Below the pieces are notes generated by a model, which did not search any database, was not told the origin of the DNA, and saw only the letters and a program-made list of their open reading frames with translations. Made by a program: the position numbers and the translations under genes. A DNA stretch of 64,000 nt, taken from the NCBI GenBank assembly GCA_037127315.1, contig JBBBDQ010000225.1, forward strand, positions 1,416,501 through 1,480,500. The letters are read 5' to 3'. The DNA comes from Ascarosepion bandense (Eukaryota; Mollusca; Cephalopoda; Sepiida; Sepiidae). Positions 22,441 through 36,060 of this stretch are shown piece after piece. The number at the start of each line of letters is the position of its first letter. Within the stretch, counting starts at the first letter, position 1.

Positions 22441-25360
22441 AGAAAGGCTTTGAGATACTGAAATAAAAATATTAATATTGAAATAAAAACTATTATTTTG
22501 TAAGAATTACAAAATAATTTCTTCTAAAAAGTGTATAAACTTAGGCCTGGAATGTTTAAACTTTGGGATTTAGGTTTCAGAATTTAATATTTATATGAAT
22601 GTGGGAATCTTTTAGAGACTAACATGTATTAAGAAATGCCAGGACGAAGGAATTTGGGATTCAGACATGCAGATTTTAAAGTATGGAAAATTCAATTTTA
22701 TATAGTTGTATTTTACTGGGTGGGGTAAGCATTAATCACCTCCTTCTCCATAAAATATGATAATCTAAACAAAATTAACCAGTTTATACAACTTTACAGT
22801 ATATATATATTATTTTTTTATTATTTTTTTTAAAATTTACTGTAAAAATATTAAACTGGTTTTATTTTGTTTTACTTTTTTTAACTACAATGCTAGTAAA
22901 ATTTAACATAGATTTTTTTTTTAAATACCCATAAATAATTATTTTTAAAAATTTTTAAGTAAATATATTTGTTGTTATGAAGAATAATATCATAGACAAA
23001 ATATTGAATTAAATTTTTATTCTTTTTTCAAATAGGCAAATTTCTGTATAGGAAAATTAGCAGTGCAATGACTAAAAGTTACATTCATTTAAAAAAATTT
23101 TTTTTATTTTCTTATAAGACAAAAATTATATACTTACTTCACATGTTACAAAAAAAGAAAACAAATTATTAATAAAAAATGAATTTTTTAATCAAAATAT
23201 TCGTCATGAAGAATAATAGCATAAAAAAAATTAAATTAACTTTCTGTGACAAAATGTTTAATGACATGTTTTTGAATTTTGCTGTTTAATAACAAAAAGT
23301 AAAAAATAGAAAGACGATAATTGACAAGACAATAAATGTCTCTCTTACATTTTATTTTTGTGATATTTCTTTTTAAAAATAGTTGCATTAAATAATGATA
23401 TTTATTAATTATTTATTTTTTGACATTATGTGATAAATTCTTTAATAACTGTCATTTACATTTTTTTACTTTGCTTTTAGATTTTAACGTCTTCTAATAT
23501 GATGAATTTTTCCAGTCCTTCATAAATAATTAGAACTTCTATTTACAAAGGACAGAAAAAATTCAATATATCTGTGATGAGTGACATGTTAAAGAAAAAA
23601 ACTAAAATATTCATGAAAAATTAATTTTATACTTAATATGGTCATTGGTGAGGAAAAAGAGAAAAATATTAAATTTAAATTAACTTTTTTTTATCAAAAT
23701 TCTTAATGACACTTGTGAATTGTGCACCAAAAAAGTTTGTTTAAAGATAAAATATGCAAAGTTCAAATAAAATAAATAAACATTTATACTTGCTTACATA
23801 ATAAACTTAAGTTAATCCAAAGGTAAAAAGTAAAAATTTATTTAAAAATATTTAATTTCTTAATCCAATTGCAGCACTAACGAACTTTCGCGTGTTTTAA
23901 TTGTTCGTCCCCAGTCACTCACTGACCTGAACTTGGTGTTACAGGCCTGAGTTAAGAAGGGTCGCCTTGCTCATTCATTAGGCTATTATTACCACTTAAA
24001 CACTAAATTATATTACTTTACTAAACTTATTATACGACTATTGACTTTATTGACTAATAATAGTATTAGGTACTTCTGTAAAATGACAGCCCACACTTTC
24101 AATGTCATCTTTTGATAATTTAAATATAGAGAGTAAAATGAACATATTTGAATTCTGTCAACAAGAGAAACCCGAAAAAATGTCAATTATATTTTGTTAA
24201 GAATTCAGATTACTGCCAGAACAGAACACATGCGTATGCCTAACTGGCCACGCATAAATCAGTGACATTGATTGATAGCAATAAAATAAATTGAATTTAT
24301 GAGGAATTTAAATACCACACTGGAATAAAAATACATTTACTGTAAATTTAAAAACAAAATTAATCTCGAATCCAGATGATCATAGCTTCATCCAACATTT
24401 TTAAAAAATAAAATAAATAGAGAATACGAAATTTTTAAACAGTTTTTTTTATCATTTTTCATTCACGAAACATTTTTTTTTTACTTTTAAATTACGTATA
24501 TGGTTACGACGACTGTAATAAACTACAACTACTGGTTGCTACTTGCAATGCTGAGTGATATCATAACAGTAACTCACTGACTCAGTAATTTAACAGTGTT
24601 AAATTGTTAATAATTAAATTACTTTATTTCTGCCTAACACTAACAGTAACACCGCGTCTATGACTAACTCAGTTACTCACTACTTTTTTTTTTTATCCAA
24701 CTATTTTTTCCATTGTTATTTTAAAATTTATTTATTATCCATCACGATTATTATTACTTTAGTTTCTATTATTGCTGCACCTGTTTATAATTTTATCATA
24801 TGGCTGGAAAAATGATAACGTCGTGGAGTAAAATGCAAATAATTATGATTTTTATAAATAAAACTTTTAAAAACTTTTTTTTTACGAGATATATCATTAT
24901 TTTTTTTTTAGCCTAGGCCAGGTGTTTATTTTAAGAAAAATTTTTTTTTCTCTAATATCAATTTGTTAAATAAGATAAGAAAAACTTAATTCCAACTCTT
25001 GCAAATCATTTGCCATATAAATTTATTATTTTATTTTTATATTAAAAAAAATAAAAAAATAAAACTTTTTTTAAAGTTTCATTATGTCAGTCTCAGTAAC
25101 ATTTAATGGCGTTATTTTATTTTTATTTATTTTAACTTTTTATTTATTTATTTATTTTTTAGTGGTGAGGAAATAAATGTTTCATTTTTTCTTAAATAAA
25201 TTGGCAGTTCCATAAAAAATATTTTTATGGCACGCAATATTGTAATGTATTATTTTACTTTTTTCTTGGTATTATTTTTCATTTATTTTTGAAATGCGAA
25301 TCTTTATTTACAATTAAATTTAAAGTAGTGTACATGTTTTTTTATGTTTTTCGTTTATGT
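22441..25360. other. AT-rich non-coding interval
   Basis: Very AT-rich, with frequent homopolymer runs. No protein block, RNA gene or repeat pair was recognised. Confidence 0.55.
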
Positions 25361-25671
25361 GCGTTGCGGTGCAGTGGATATCGGCTCGGAACGAGAAATC
25401 GGGGGGGGGGGGTTCAAATTCCAGCCGAATTCATTGCATTCACTTACGCGCAAATACCCTTTGGGAAAGGTATTAATTAATCCGTCTATTCCTTCCGGTT
25501 ATGGGTTAAATAACAGGACAGATTGGGTTCTATAGCGTTGGTCGGCAACCAGCCTACCACAGAAAGCAATGGCAACCTACTGCGGGATAATCTTCTGCCC
25601 AGTCAATCATGTCTCGAAAGAGACATGATCGCCCAAGCGTGTATCACGTATGGCACTTTAACTGACTGATT
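25361..25671 (+). mobile_element. tRNA-derived SINE, copy 1 (most complete)
   Basis: The head carries a Pol III A box (gtgcagtggatatcgg near 25369-25384) and a B box (ggttcaaattc at 25411-25421), separated by an expanded G-run. The body continues with caaataccctttgggaaagg, cggcaaccagcctacc, atggcaacctactgcggg and gatcgcccaagcgtg, and ends tatggcacttta near 25660. Three other copies lie at 32503-32725 (+), 59933-60219 (-) and 60555-60830 (-). Transcription would be by RNA polymerase III and mobilisation by a partner LINE. The layout fits tRNA-derived SINEs of molluscs; the exact family name was not assigned. Confidence 0.85.
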
Positions 25672-28600
25672 TTTAAAAGGATTAATTAATTTCTGCTATA
25701 AAAACAGAAATTACTCATCATATCAGAACTTAACTATTGATTGATACGAGACTATCAAAACAAATTTATGGCTCAAACTGTATTATTACGATTACTTACT
25801 TTTTTTTTTACATTGTAACCAGCGCCGAGTATATTTACCCGGTTTCTCCACCAAGCTTAACGACAATTGATGTTTCTTTTTTCATTAATCACGAACGTTA
25901 TCTTTTCATTTTTCTTTAAGTATTATATCCAACTGTGCACTGAAAATTAGTACCGCATTGTAAATGACTATAAATTTTTCTTGATATAGCTCTTTAAACA
26001 TTGATTGATTGAATATGAAATTATTCATTAATTCATTTCAATGAATGAATAAAAAAAACACAAAAATTGAAAAAAAAGTCTTTTTTTTACCACTATTACC
26101 AAGATCATCACAATTTCAACCAATAAAATTTAAAATTAACTTAATAGTTTTATTTTAAATAATACACACTAATGTTCTTTCGAAAGCTTGTTTTTTATGA
26201 TTTTTGTCTTACACAGAATGTTAAGTTTGCTAACGAAACGTCGTCGTAACTACAATGTTGGTTGCGTTACTACTTAAAATCTCGCAACTGCTAAAAACTT
26301 AAAACATTACTTTGATCTCAAGCACTACAACGACGATTATTAGTATTACTTATTTTAGTTTTAGTAAGTTTACTAATGCTATTTGAGTGTTTCAGTTAAC
26401 AGCAACTTACCATTTTATTGTTATGGCTATATTGAATTATTGCTATTAGCTACCTTCTTCTTACCTACCTGTTTGTTTAGTGCACAATTTTTAATTGTAA
26501 TTTTATAACATTTGCTATTATTGTTTAAATTAATTTAAAACTATTGAAAAATAGCAAATTTTATAAAATTGTTTTCATCGTATATTTGTAAAATTTGCAA
26601 TGACATTTTCCTAATTTTATTACCATTCATTAAAGTAAAACTATTACTACTGTCATTCTTGTGAAGTTACTGCAATTTGAACAGTGCTTCTTGTCTATCA
26701 TCATCGTAGTGCTGATCAATAGAATAGCAGCAGCAATCACAACAACAACGGTAAAGAGAAAAATCAGAAAAAAAGCAGCAGGCAACGCATAACGAAATTA
26801 TTTTTTACTATTGGAGCAGCTCGCAGCAGCTGCTGCAGCTTGCCAAAGTTTTGTTTTGGGGAAAACGAGTAGAAAACAAACAAAAACAAACTATCAAAAG
26901 CATATTTCATTGTATCAATCTTTGAAGTGTTTGAGTTTAATTACTTCATTTAATTTTTTTGACATCTTGAGAAATTCCAAAAAATTGGAAATAACACACA
27001 AACACATACAAAAAGCCGGCAACGTCCAGAGTTTTTGAACGTGAAGAAAATTTCCCATATCTTTTTTTTTCTTTTTTAATCCAGAATCTTTGTGTTGCGG
27101 AAAACCTCAAGTAAGCCTTTTTCTGTTTTTTTTACATTTTCTTTTTATTACAAAAGCTTCCCCACCCCTCTGAAAAAAGCACCTAACAATTTATTTTATT
27201 TCTAAAACAAATATATAGAAAATTTATTTTTAATGCTTTTTTTAGTCTTTAATTAATGCCTCCCTTTTTTATACAAATGTTCAAGGATTAAAATTCAAGA
27301 GTGTTTAAAAAATCAGTTTGCCAAAAAAAAAAAATCTAATAATTTTTCTTTTAAATTATTTTTTCCTCAAAATATTTCAATTTCTCATAATCTCAGAAAA
27401 TAAATACTTCTTAATTGGAGGAAAACTATATAAATTGAAAAAGTTTTAATAAATATTTTAAAAAGATGTCATTAAAAAAATTGTCATAAGTAAAATAATT
27501 TTTTAAAAAAAGTAAAGATTTCACTGTTTCACATTATGGTACTTAGAGCCTTTCAAAAGCCAGTTTTTCAGTATGAGAAACCCCGTTTTTTTGCAGACTT
27601 TGTATAAGGTTTAAATTAAAACTACAAAAAGAAAGTAATCAAAATGTCTATATTCATTTAATTACATAATCTTTCTTTTGTCTGTTTTCTGCGATTATCA
27701 TCACCTCCTTTGTTCAATTTTATGTGAGACGAAGTCAGGATTAATTAAATGAAAGAAGACGTCATCGGCTTTGTTCTTCCATCGTCGAAGCAAGTCGAAG
27801 ATACACGAGGAAGAAAGAAAAAGAAACTATAAAATCTGATTATTTAAAAAGAAAACATGATCCAATTGTTTAATTCTAGCTAGTTTGACGTGTCTATCAA
27901 TGTGTGAGTTATTTAATTTTTTTTGTATATTTAAGAATAGATCACTAAATAACAGCATTTGCCACTTCACTAGTCTCAACAGTACTTAATTGTTATAAAA
28001 AAAACATTAATTTGATTAATAAATTTCCCGTAAATTAATTTGATAAAAAACAAAATTGTTCCCTAGGTTTCATTTCCAATTCTTAAACGTTAACAATGTT
28101 TTTTAAATTTTATTTATAGCCATAAATTCCTACCTCGAAGAAATACTTTGGCATACATTTTTTTAATTCCTAGACTTATGCAATGATCTGCAAACGGTTT
28201 TTTTAAAACAAATATCATGAACAGGTTTCCTGACATTTCATTTCGTATTAAAAAAGTTATTTACGCGATATGGAAACAATACAAGTTTCAAATTAGGATC
28301 GCCAGTACATGCACAATTTCCCTTCTTTGCATAAAACGGATTTTAAAATGCAATGGTGTTAAATTTATGACGGTTACGCCAATTGAACCATTTTTGTTCA
28401 TAAATTTATTTAGCATTTTAATTCTTACCGCTTTAATATCTATCTTCTTGTTATTCTCGATTATTTCCGAGTTCTCTTTTTATGTTTTCAAAATCCTTTA
28501 AAATTTTTACAAATAATACATCATATTGTAATGTAGTTTCTCTCCTCATACCTGTCTCGTCTAACACTTTTTGCATATTCGTCACGTAGGCACCGCATGT

Positions 28601-31600
28601 GCTGCTTTTTGTTACGTATGCGCAAAAAATTCAATAATTACACTACTACAGTTACAGTTTCACTCTGAAAATATTTGAAGCTGAATTTGTCATTACTTTA
28701 AGTTGCGATGTTTAAACAATTAACTGCATTTCTCTCACCCCATAAAAAATAATTAAAATTGAAACCATTTCTTTACTTTTTTTAAATTTTATTTGAGTGG
28801 TGCACCAACATTTTAATTCAAGACATGGACTATTTTTATGGCTTTGCCGTGGATATGTGACAATTTGATAATTTGTTTGTTGGATTGAAAATAGTAAAAT
28901 GGTAAAAAAAAAAAAATCTTACTTTTTTTTTTGCATTTTTACGAAAATTTATTTATTTTTTTATTGGCTACTGTCAGAAAGAACTAGCAACAATCTTTGT
29001 TTCTTTTTTCTTAAGAATTTTAAAGTTCATTAAGATAAATTGATTTAACTTTTTTTGCACCGGGCCTTTAAAAGTAGTAAAAAGTGCCCTTCGTTTTAAT
29101 TGCGAACTGCTTCCTCTTTTTTTGTTCTGTAAGTATTTCTCTGGCTGTCTGTCTCCTTGAGAAAACTCGTACGAGTCCACGAAACTATTAAAATTTGATT
29201 CATTTATTTATGTAATCTTTACCGAAAAACTATCTGATCATTTATTCTTGCTGTTGTTAGTGTTGTAAAAATCTATTGATACACCCACCCACATAGGTGT
29301 ATGGATACAAAACAATGAAAACCATGGTTAAAGACTTGTAGTAGGAATGTTTACCTACTCCCCCACCCCCACTAGAGTGAGTTGTGACACAAGGTCAGTT
29401 TTTAAAGTGTGGAACATGAGTGCGAACGCTCGGTTCAAAGTTCAAATATTACCCAGCTACCGTTGACGCAAAAACTTGATACAAAAGTAAAACACTTGGT
29501 TGGAGTAGTAATCATATGTCGCTCTTTTATTTTTTCTGTTTTTATTTATTTTCCTCTTTGAAAATAATAAATGGGTCATTTTTTATTTACTTTTTTAATA
29601 AAAAAAAAATCTAAAACGATGGTTTAGGGAAAAAGCTTTTTGTTTTGAATGATAATTTGTGAGTGCTAATTGATGCTGCTTAAATATTTCCCCCAAACAG
29701 TCATTAAAAAAAAAAAATCAAACTTTATTATTGTTAATAACAACCTACTTACTCGGATCCTCAATGTTACGTCTTATATTCACACTTTTCTGTTTTTAAA
29801 ATAAAACCTTAGTTTTTGTGTGTGTTTGCTTATTGTATTTATTTATTTCCAATCAATTTGAGCATAACCGCCTAAAAGTGTAAAAACGCACTACTACTGA
29901 CGGATTGAAATTGGTATGGTTTCGTCGACAGTACTATAATTATGTAGATGTTAGATATATTCTTATTAACACTTTTTTTACTCATTTATCCTCTTTTATA
30001 TAGTTTTAACGTTTCATACGATTTTTACGTATAAAACACTTATCTCCCTTACATTTGATCTTAAATTCTAATTAAGAGCCCTCTTTTATTGAAAAATCAA
30101 GCGTTCAAAACGAAAAATAAATGCACTTTTTAAAAACTATTTTTATGTAAGTAAAAACAAAAAAATTTGTGATCAATCCCAGAAAAACAAATGAAAATCT
30201 TTCTTTGCAGATGCATGTCTGGTGGCTCCCCAAACGAAAATTGAATTTTACTGATGCTGTCCCTAAAATAGTCACACACAATAACTAATTGTCAATTAAA
30301 TACCTTGACAAAAGATAATTTTTTGTGCAACGTGGTACTTACTGTACACTTGCAGAAATCCATATACTGTGATGTGGGTGATACATGTGTGATGCAGGGG
30401 AGAAAAAGCAAGATGGGATGGGATAGATTGGTGAGTAAACCAAGCTCAAATATGTCAAAGGTTTCTCTCTTTGTAAATATTTATCTATTCTTTTATGGTG
30501 GTAAAATGTGACATAGTCAGTTTAATGTGGTGTTCTCATATGCATATATATGGGCTGGGCCAAGAACAAAAAATGCCTAGTTTCTACTATTACTGTCATG
30601 GCCACCAGCTGTCACTTTAGTGAAATGAAGGAGGTGCTATCAGATGATTGGAATCTCTGAGATTAGGATTCTTTTATTACAAATTTTTGCATTGCCCCAA
30701 AGCAATAGACAGAAGAGCAGGTAGTATACTTTGATCCTAGACCAAAGGCTGGTGAAAGTCATTAGCATCTTCTCCTGCTACTAGATTAGAGTGATGATAT
30801 TTTTGTACAGAGGAATTTCCTCATTTATGTTTGGATTAAGTAAAATATTTTCATTGTATTCTGTTGGTGGACACCTGTTCAAGAAAAGTAAGATAACTTT
30901 CTATTTAGACATTTAAAACACTTTACTCAATATGCCGGTAGTACAGTAAACAAACTCAAATATCAGTATAGTGATTATTCTTGAAAAATGAATTGTGGAA
31001 TTAATATTTTTCGTAATATAATACAGCTCATTATTTCTGGGCTATAGGCTGGACATTCAAGTTAATATATAGATATATATTAAAAGGTTGACTCATAATG
31101 AGTTACATTTAGGTAGGTACCTCCACTCATTTTCAATACCTAAGTTTAAAATTGAATTTAAAAAAAAAATTCTTGAAGCTTTCATTTCAGCTTTAATTGA
31201 AAGCTAAATGATTAAATTTACTATTTCCAGTAAGCAAAATACTCTGGAGTATTTCAAATAAAAATTATATTGATTGAAGAAAAAAATCTTTTTTTTTTTT
31301 TTTTACACATCCATCTTGACAAGTTTGTAAACAAAAGTTATTTCTCAGTTTTAAAAATTTTGTAAAAACAAGACATCTGTGATATGTTATTTTTGGTAAA
31401 TTAGCAAATTTAAGGTTAAATTAATCTGACTTACACAAGTATTACTTGTTTATAGCATGAAATTTAGAATAAAAGTATTTTTTAATCATAGTGATGTAAA
31501 CTGATTGATGACAGCTACTTGAGGTGAAAAGCTAAGTATGGTTGACCAGAAGTGACATAACAGTCCAAATTTTTTTTTTACTGTAAGGGCAGAAACTGTG

Positions 31601-32502
31601 AAACCTGTGACCTTTTTAATGTAACACAGAAAATATCATACTTAAAAAAAACTACACACAAAAAATTAAAAATTATTTAAAAAATCTTTTGGCTCAAAGA
31701 TTTGTATTAAACTTTTCATTTTTTGATTAGTAAATATAGTCTTCACCTAATAACTTAACATAACTGTGACAAGGTTTTGAAGAATTAAAAATATTTTTGA
31801 AACTTTATAAATTTATAATAAGATATAAAGTTTAAAACATATTAAAAAAAAAAAAGGAAGCAGTTTTGAAAAACTTCATTAGTCATTAAAATTTTTTTTC
31901 TTCAGACTATAATGTCCTTTATATATAAAAGCTTATCTAATTAAATAATGTCAGTTTTAATGCATTTTTATTTTTCTATTTGGAGCAGATTTTTGTTAAA
32001 ATGGCCAACTGTTTGAAAAAAAAATAGATGGTTTACATTCTCCAATTTTTGATACAGATTTAAAAGAAAAAATATATATTTTTACCAAGATTTTATAAAA
32101 ATAATGATTTTAAAAATAATTTCATTCATTTGTATAAAGCTCATGAAAGTTTAATTATTTGATTTTTGCAAGAATTTCCAAATTAATGTGTCTTTCACTA
32201 GAAAAAGAATGAGTTGCGTAATATTACATTATCCATAGTAAACTCTGGTAACAATTTGGCTACCCACTGATAAAAAAAATGATTTTTTTTACCAAAATTT
32301 TGACCTTGTTAGAAAGGATTAAAATATTTAAAAAAATGTAATGAAAAATTACTTTGATCTTTCTTCTTAATAATAATATAAACATTTTGATGGAAAAACT
32401 TTCTTTTTATTAAGTTTAGGGCCTTTTTTTTTTTTTCTTGTTATGTTGTTTTTTCAGCAAATTTGTGAAGTTACCTATCTTTAGGACGTTTATATCTGAT
32501 GT
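25672..32502. other. AT-rich interval, no supported gene
   Basis: No recognised protein domain or repeat family over about 6.8 kb. Around 26640-27110 the composition is less AT-biased and includes a CAG-rich patch (26815-26840). A splice-like pair there (ttttaatccag ending 27084, then gtaagc from 27111) brackets 26 bases. This could be a non-coding exon of a downstream gene but is not supported otherwise. The open frame at 28217-28501 is hydrophobic and AT-driven and looks like chance. 30540-30900 is a less AT-rich block that may be an old repeat. Confidence 0.5.
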
Positions 32503-32725
32503 TGAATTCGTTTTCTTCATTTACGTGCAAATACTTTTGGGAAAGGTATTAATCCATCTCTTCTCCCTTCAGCTATGTGTTAAATAGTTAGACAGATTGG
32601 GTTCTATAGCCTTTGTTGGCAACCAGTCTACCGTAGAAAGTAATGGCAACCTACTGCGAGAAAATATTCTGCCCAGTCAGTAATGATCGCCCAAGCATGT
32701 ATTACGTATGGCACTTAACTGACTC
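32503..32725 (+). mobile_element. tRNA-derived SINE, copy 2 (headless)
   Basis: Matches the body of the SINE at 25361-25671 from tgcaaatacttttggg onward: gggttctatagcc, ggcaaccagtctacc, atggcaacctactgcg and gatcgcccaagcatg, ending atggcacttaactgact. The tRNA-like head with the A and B boxes is missing, as expected from 5' truncation at reverse transcription. Confidence 0.8.
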
Positions 32726-32927
32726 ATATTCGATGTAAGGTAGTTAAACCAATTTTTGGTATACAAAATTGTTTGAAATAATGAAAATGACTTACTGCAT
32801 GCAGGTAATGAAAAATGTTCTTGCTGTCTTTTATGTCTTGTGGGTAGATGTAATCAATAAATGTAAATGGAGTACATCACATGTCAGGAAAGCAGTAGGG
32901 GCAGTGCTTTTGACCAATACAGGGGCA

Positions 32928-32955
32928 TTGCACACACACACACACACACACACAT
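32928..32955 (+). repeat. (CA)n microsatellite
   Basis: An uninterrupted CA dinucleotide run of about 14 units just upstream of the mariner remnant. Confidence 0.9.
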
Positions 32956-33059
32956 AATTCATAGCTTGAGCTGTGGCAAGGAAATATGGCGATGTTGAAG
33001 CAGCTTGTTCGAGGTTGTCTGCTTTATGACTTTAAGGTGGGTTAACTGTTTTCTAGAAA

Positions 33060-33900
33060 TCACACATATAGTTTATATATAGGAAGAGTTCATTTCTTGT
33101 AGGAGGGTGCCATAACACTTTTGGAGATAATACTGTGAGTGAATGCATCACCAGACATTGGTTCCAGAAGTTAAGGTTGAGAGAGCTGTTCATTTGTAAT
33201 GTACCTTGCAGTGGCTGGCCACAAATCCTGGATGATGAGATCCTAAAAGCAGTAGCAATAGAAGAGGACAACAACCAAATCTGTGGTGAGTTTGCCGAAT
33301 GGTTCCAAGTTTCTGATAAAACCATTAGAATTCACCTTCACCACATAGGATAGGCGTACCCCACATATTGTCGAAAGCTGACAAACAAGAAGTGAGAGCT
33401 TGTTTCTTTCTTTGCACTGCAACATAGGCATATTTGATTGAGTGCTCATCAATGATGAAAAGTGGGTTCTGTATGACACTTCCAAGCATGTAAGACATTG
33501 ATTGTCACCATGAGATCCTGTGCTTCACCCCACAAAAAAAAAAGATCATGCTCTGTATCTGGTCAACAAGTGATGCATTATGATCTGCTACCAACAGGCC
33601 AAACCATCACTGCAGATATGTACTCATAGCAGTTGGAACATGTACAGTAGGCACTGAAGCAGAAATAAGCCAGGACTGGTTAATCTCAACGTAGTACTGT
33701 TCCTTCATGACAATGCCATGTCTTGTGTGGTGCAGGTGACTAGGAATACTGATTTTTACCATCGGGGCATTTTGCAGCTGGAATCACAGCAAAAGGTTCT
33801 GAATGTCGATAGGGATTATTTTGAGAATTAACAGTATGTCAAATTTGTATACCTTTTTATTTTTTTACACTAATAAATCAAAAAGAGCAAGGACTATTTT
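33060..33900 (+). pseudogene. mariner transposase remnant
   Basis: In broken plus-strand frames the region reads FGDNTVSECITRHWFQKLR (33120-33175), CSGWPQILDDEILKAV and DKTIRIHLHHIG, the helix-turn-helix part of a mariner transposase. It then reads INDEKWVLYD (first catalytic Asp, near 33450) and LVNLNVVLFLHDNAM (second Asp, near 33705), and ends near DYFEN at about 33825. Many frameshifts and stops occur, so it is a fossil. Terminal inverted repeats are not obvious. The tail (aaaagagcaaggactattttggttacctta) may be the 3' end. Confidence 0.75.
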
Positions 33901-34506
33901 GGTTACCTTATATTTAACCCATATCAGCAAATATAAACAAGAGCGACTCTGTTAGAGCAGCACAAAATACTTGACTTTTTTGCTAAAATTTAAGTATAGT
34001 TTCTTTGTTTTGGATTTTATTGCTATATTTGTCTCTTCTAATTAATGTTTATAATTTATATTAAATGAATTAGTTACTTAATAAGTGACCTAAATGAAAT
34101 TCTTACAAAGGCGTTTCTGTTTTGTTTTCATTTTTTATTTTGAAATTTCTTTTTTTTTTTTTACTGCAGATTTTAATACAAGGTATTAGGCAATATCTAT
34201 ATCCAAATAAGATAATTTGCCCAAACCAGTTTGTGGATAACTATGAATATAGTCATCTACTCCTTTACTGATTTTCACAGGATTATTTTTTTGTTTTTTT
34301 AATATAACTATAGTGCAGAATAGTCAGAATAATAAACAGGATACTGGAGGATCAGGTGATTGAAAGAACTAGCAGACATGTTATGCTTTAATAACTTCCT
34401 CAATAAGCTTAGCATAGAAATAAACAACGTGAAGAAGAAAAAAAGAACAATAAACTTGACTCAAAATTTAACTTTCTATTTGCACTCCAGGTTAAATGTG
34501 TACGTA

Positions 34507-34580
<74 letters not shown>
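34507..34580. repeat. (TG)n(TA)n(CA)n self-complementary microsatellite
   Basis: About 8 TG units are followed by about 14 TA units and then about 15 CA units. The TG and CA arms are complementary, so the whole tract is a palindromic hairpin or cruciform candidate. Confidence 0.9.
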
Positions 34581-34581
<1 letters not shown>

Positions 34582-34799
34582 TTTGGATGGGATACAAAAT
34601 TTTTTTACAGCATTAAAAGAATGAGACCAATTTTATTATCCATAATTAAAGAACAAACAATTGTAAAAGGGGAAAGTAAAAAATAAAAACAAACACAGTT
34701 GACTGGTTTCACCTTCACTCTACAGAGCCCAAACAAGGGATTATATTTTGTAAATTTGCATGAAATTGGTAAAGGAAAATTAATAAAGACGGAAGATGA

Positions 34800-36060
34800 T
34801 TTAGATGGAAATAACATTCAGTTCAAATAAACACTCCCTCTGTTTACAGAGAGTGGGTTATCTAGACTGAACATTAATAATTTCTAATGTCTTTAAATGA
34901 TGGTTTGTCCGAGCATGACTTAAGAAGGTAAATAAATCAGTACTAAAGTTTATGGCACATGTTGGATTATTTATGTAAAGCTCAGCAATCGAAGAACTGT
35001 ATGTATTCCTAAGGTCATTGCCCAATTGGCATGTTCCATTCCTAATTTTCATAGGTACATGCATTCTGGTATTTAACTGTTGAGTTGTTCTACTTATGTA
35101 GTCAGCACCACAACTCCATTTAAATTGATAACCAATATTATTAATATGGTGGAGAGGTAGAAAATCTTTACAGGAAGATCTCAAAATAGATCTAGTTGCA
35201 AATACAACATGTACTTTGGCAGAGAAATAACGATTATCTACTGCAGAGGAAATTTACTTGGCGAATTTCTCGCTTGCTGTACCTAGCCACGGCACATGAA
35301 AATAAATAGGGCATTTATTCACCATGGCAGATTTAGTTTCTCCCAGGGAATATATAAACAGGTAAATGTTGGTAAACAGATATAAGGCAAAACAATGGAG
35401 TTTTAGTTACAAATACATTTAAAAATGGTAACATGGAATTATTTTCAATTTCCAATGTATATTTTAATGCAGAATGCATATTATTTATTAAAGAGAAAAA
35501 TATATTAGCTTTAATTTGATTGTCAAAGAGGCAAAAAGTGTCATCATTGTACTGATGATACAACAACTGTTTCATGGTGTTAGATAACAATTGGTTTTAA
35601 GAAAAACCTACAAAAATATTCGCCATGATTGACCTATTGAAATATCATCTATTTGTCTATACATGACATTGAAACTGAATTCAACTGATGTGACAGTAAA
35701 TTTCATTAATCTCATAAAATATTTTCAGAAATTTCAGGAGGAGATATCTGACTTTAAAAAATCTGTACAGATTTATAGTTTCCAAAATAGGGACACAAAT
35801 GAAAAGGTTACTGATGTCATAGGAACACAAATGAAAAGGTTACTGATGTCATAGGAACACATAAATTTATTTATCACTTTGAATTGTTGCATACTTTCAG
35901 CAAATGAAAAAGTATCTTTTATGCAATATTTACTGTAATGTTCCAAAACCAGCTGCAACAATGTTGCAATATACTTTACAACCTTTTGTTGAGCTGATGG
36001 CCGAATCTCACTTGCTATATCAGAAGAAAGAAAACTACTTTTAACCCACTTCAAAAAATG
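34800..36060 (-). mobile_element. Penelope-like retroelement (RT plus GIY-YIG), decayed
   Basis: On the minus strand, 36054-35773 reads YIATLLQLVLEHYSKYCIKD and then INKFMCSYDISNLFICVP, the N-terminal RT blocks of Penelope-like elements. Next, in another frame, MYRQIDDISIGQSW occurs near 35650. 35590-35333 has the palm box YNDDTFCLF and then LEIENNSMLPFLNVFVTK. 35184-34858 has WSCGADYISRTTQQL, a GIY-YIG endonuclease start, and LYINNPTCAINFSTDLFTFL with LKTLEIINVQSR. The RT box has Asn for the usual Val, with both Asp kept. Stops and frame changes separate the blocks. A 32-bp tandem duplication lies inside the coding part. No hammerhead motif was found next to this copy. Confidence 0.8.
35793..35856. 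repeat. 32-bp tandem duplication inside the Penelope-like RT
   Basis: Two identical adjacent copies of a 32-base unit beginning acacaaatgaaaaggtta occur at 35793-35824 and 35825-35856. It duplicates part of the block encoding SNLFICVP and breaks the frame. Confidence 0.9.

Noticed and set aside
25361..25440. A tRNA gene
   Set aside because: A and B boxes are present, but the sequence continues into a conserved SINE body shared with three other loci and does not fold as a complete tRNA.
26811..27038. A frame starting with an alanine run
   Set aside because: The Ala run comes from a short CAG-type repeat. The remainder has no domain or codon bias.
27755..27768. A CRE-like site (gacgtcat) as a promoter element
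   Set aside because: One short near-match in AT-rich DNA with no transcript start or gene nearby.
28217..28501. A 94-codon open frame, hydrophobic
   Set aside because: AT-driven composition, no motif, no splice context and no homologous copy in the window.
34858..36060. A hammerhead in the Penelope-like element
   Set aside because: Both strands were read for CTGATGA followed by GAAA around this element. The one CTGATGA on the plus strand near 35551 has no GAAA or stem.
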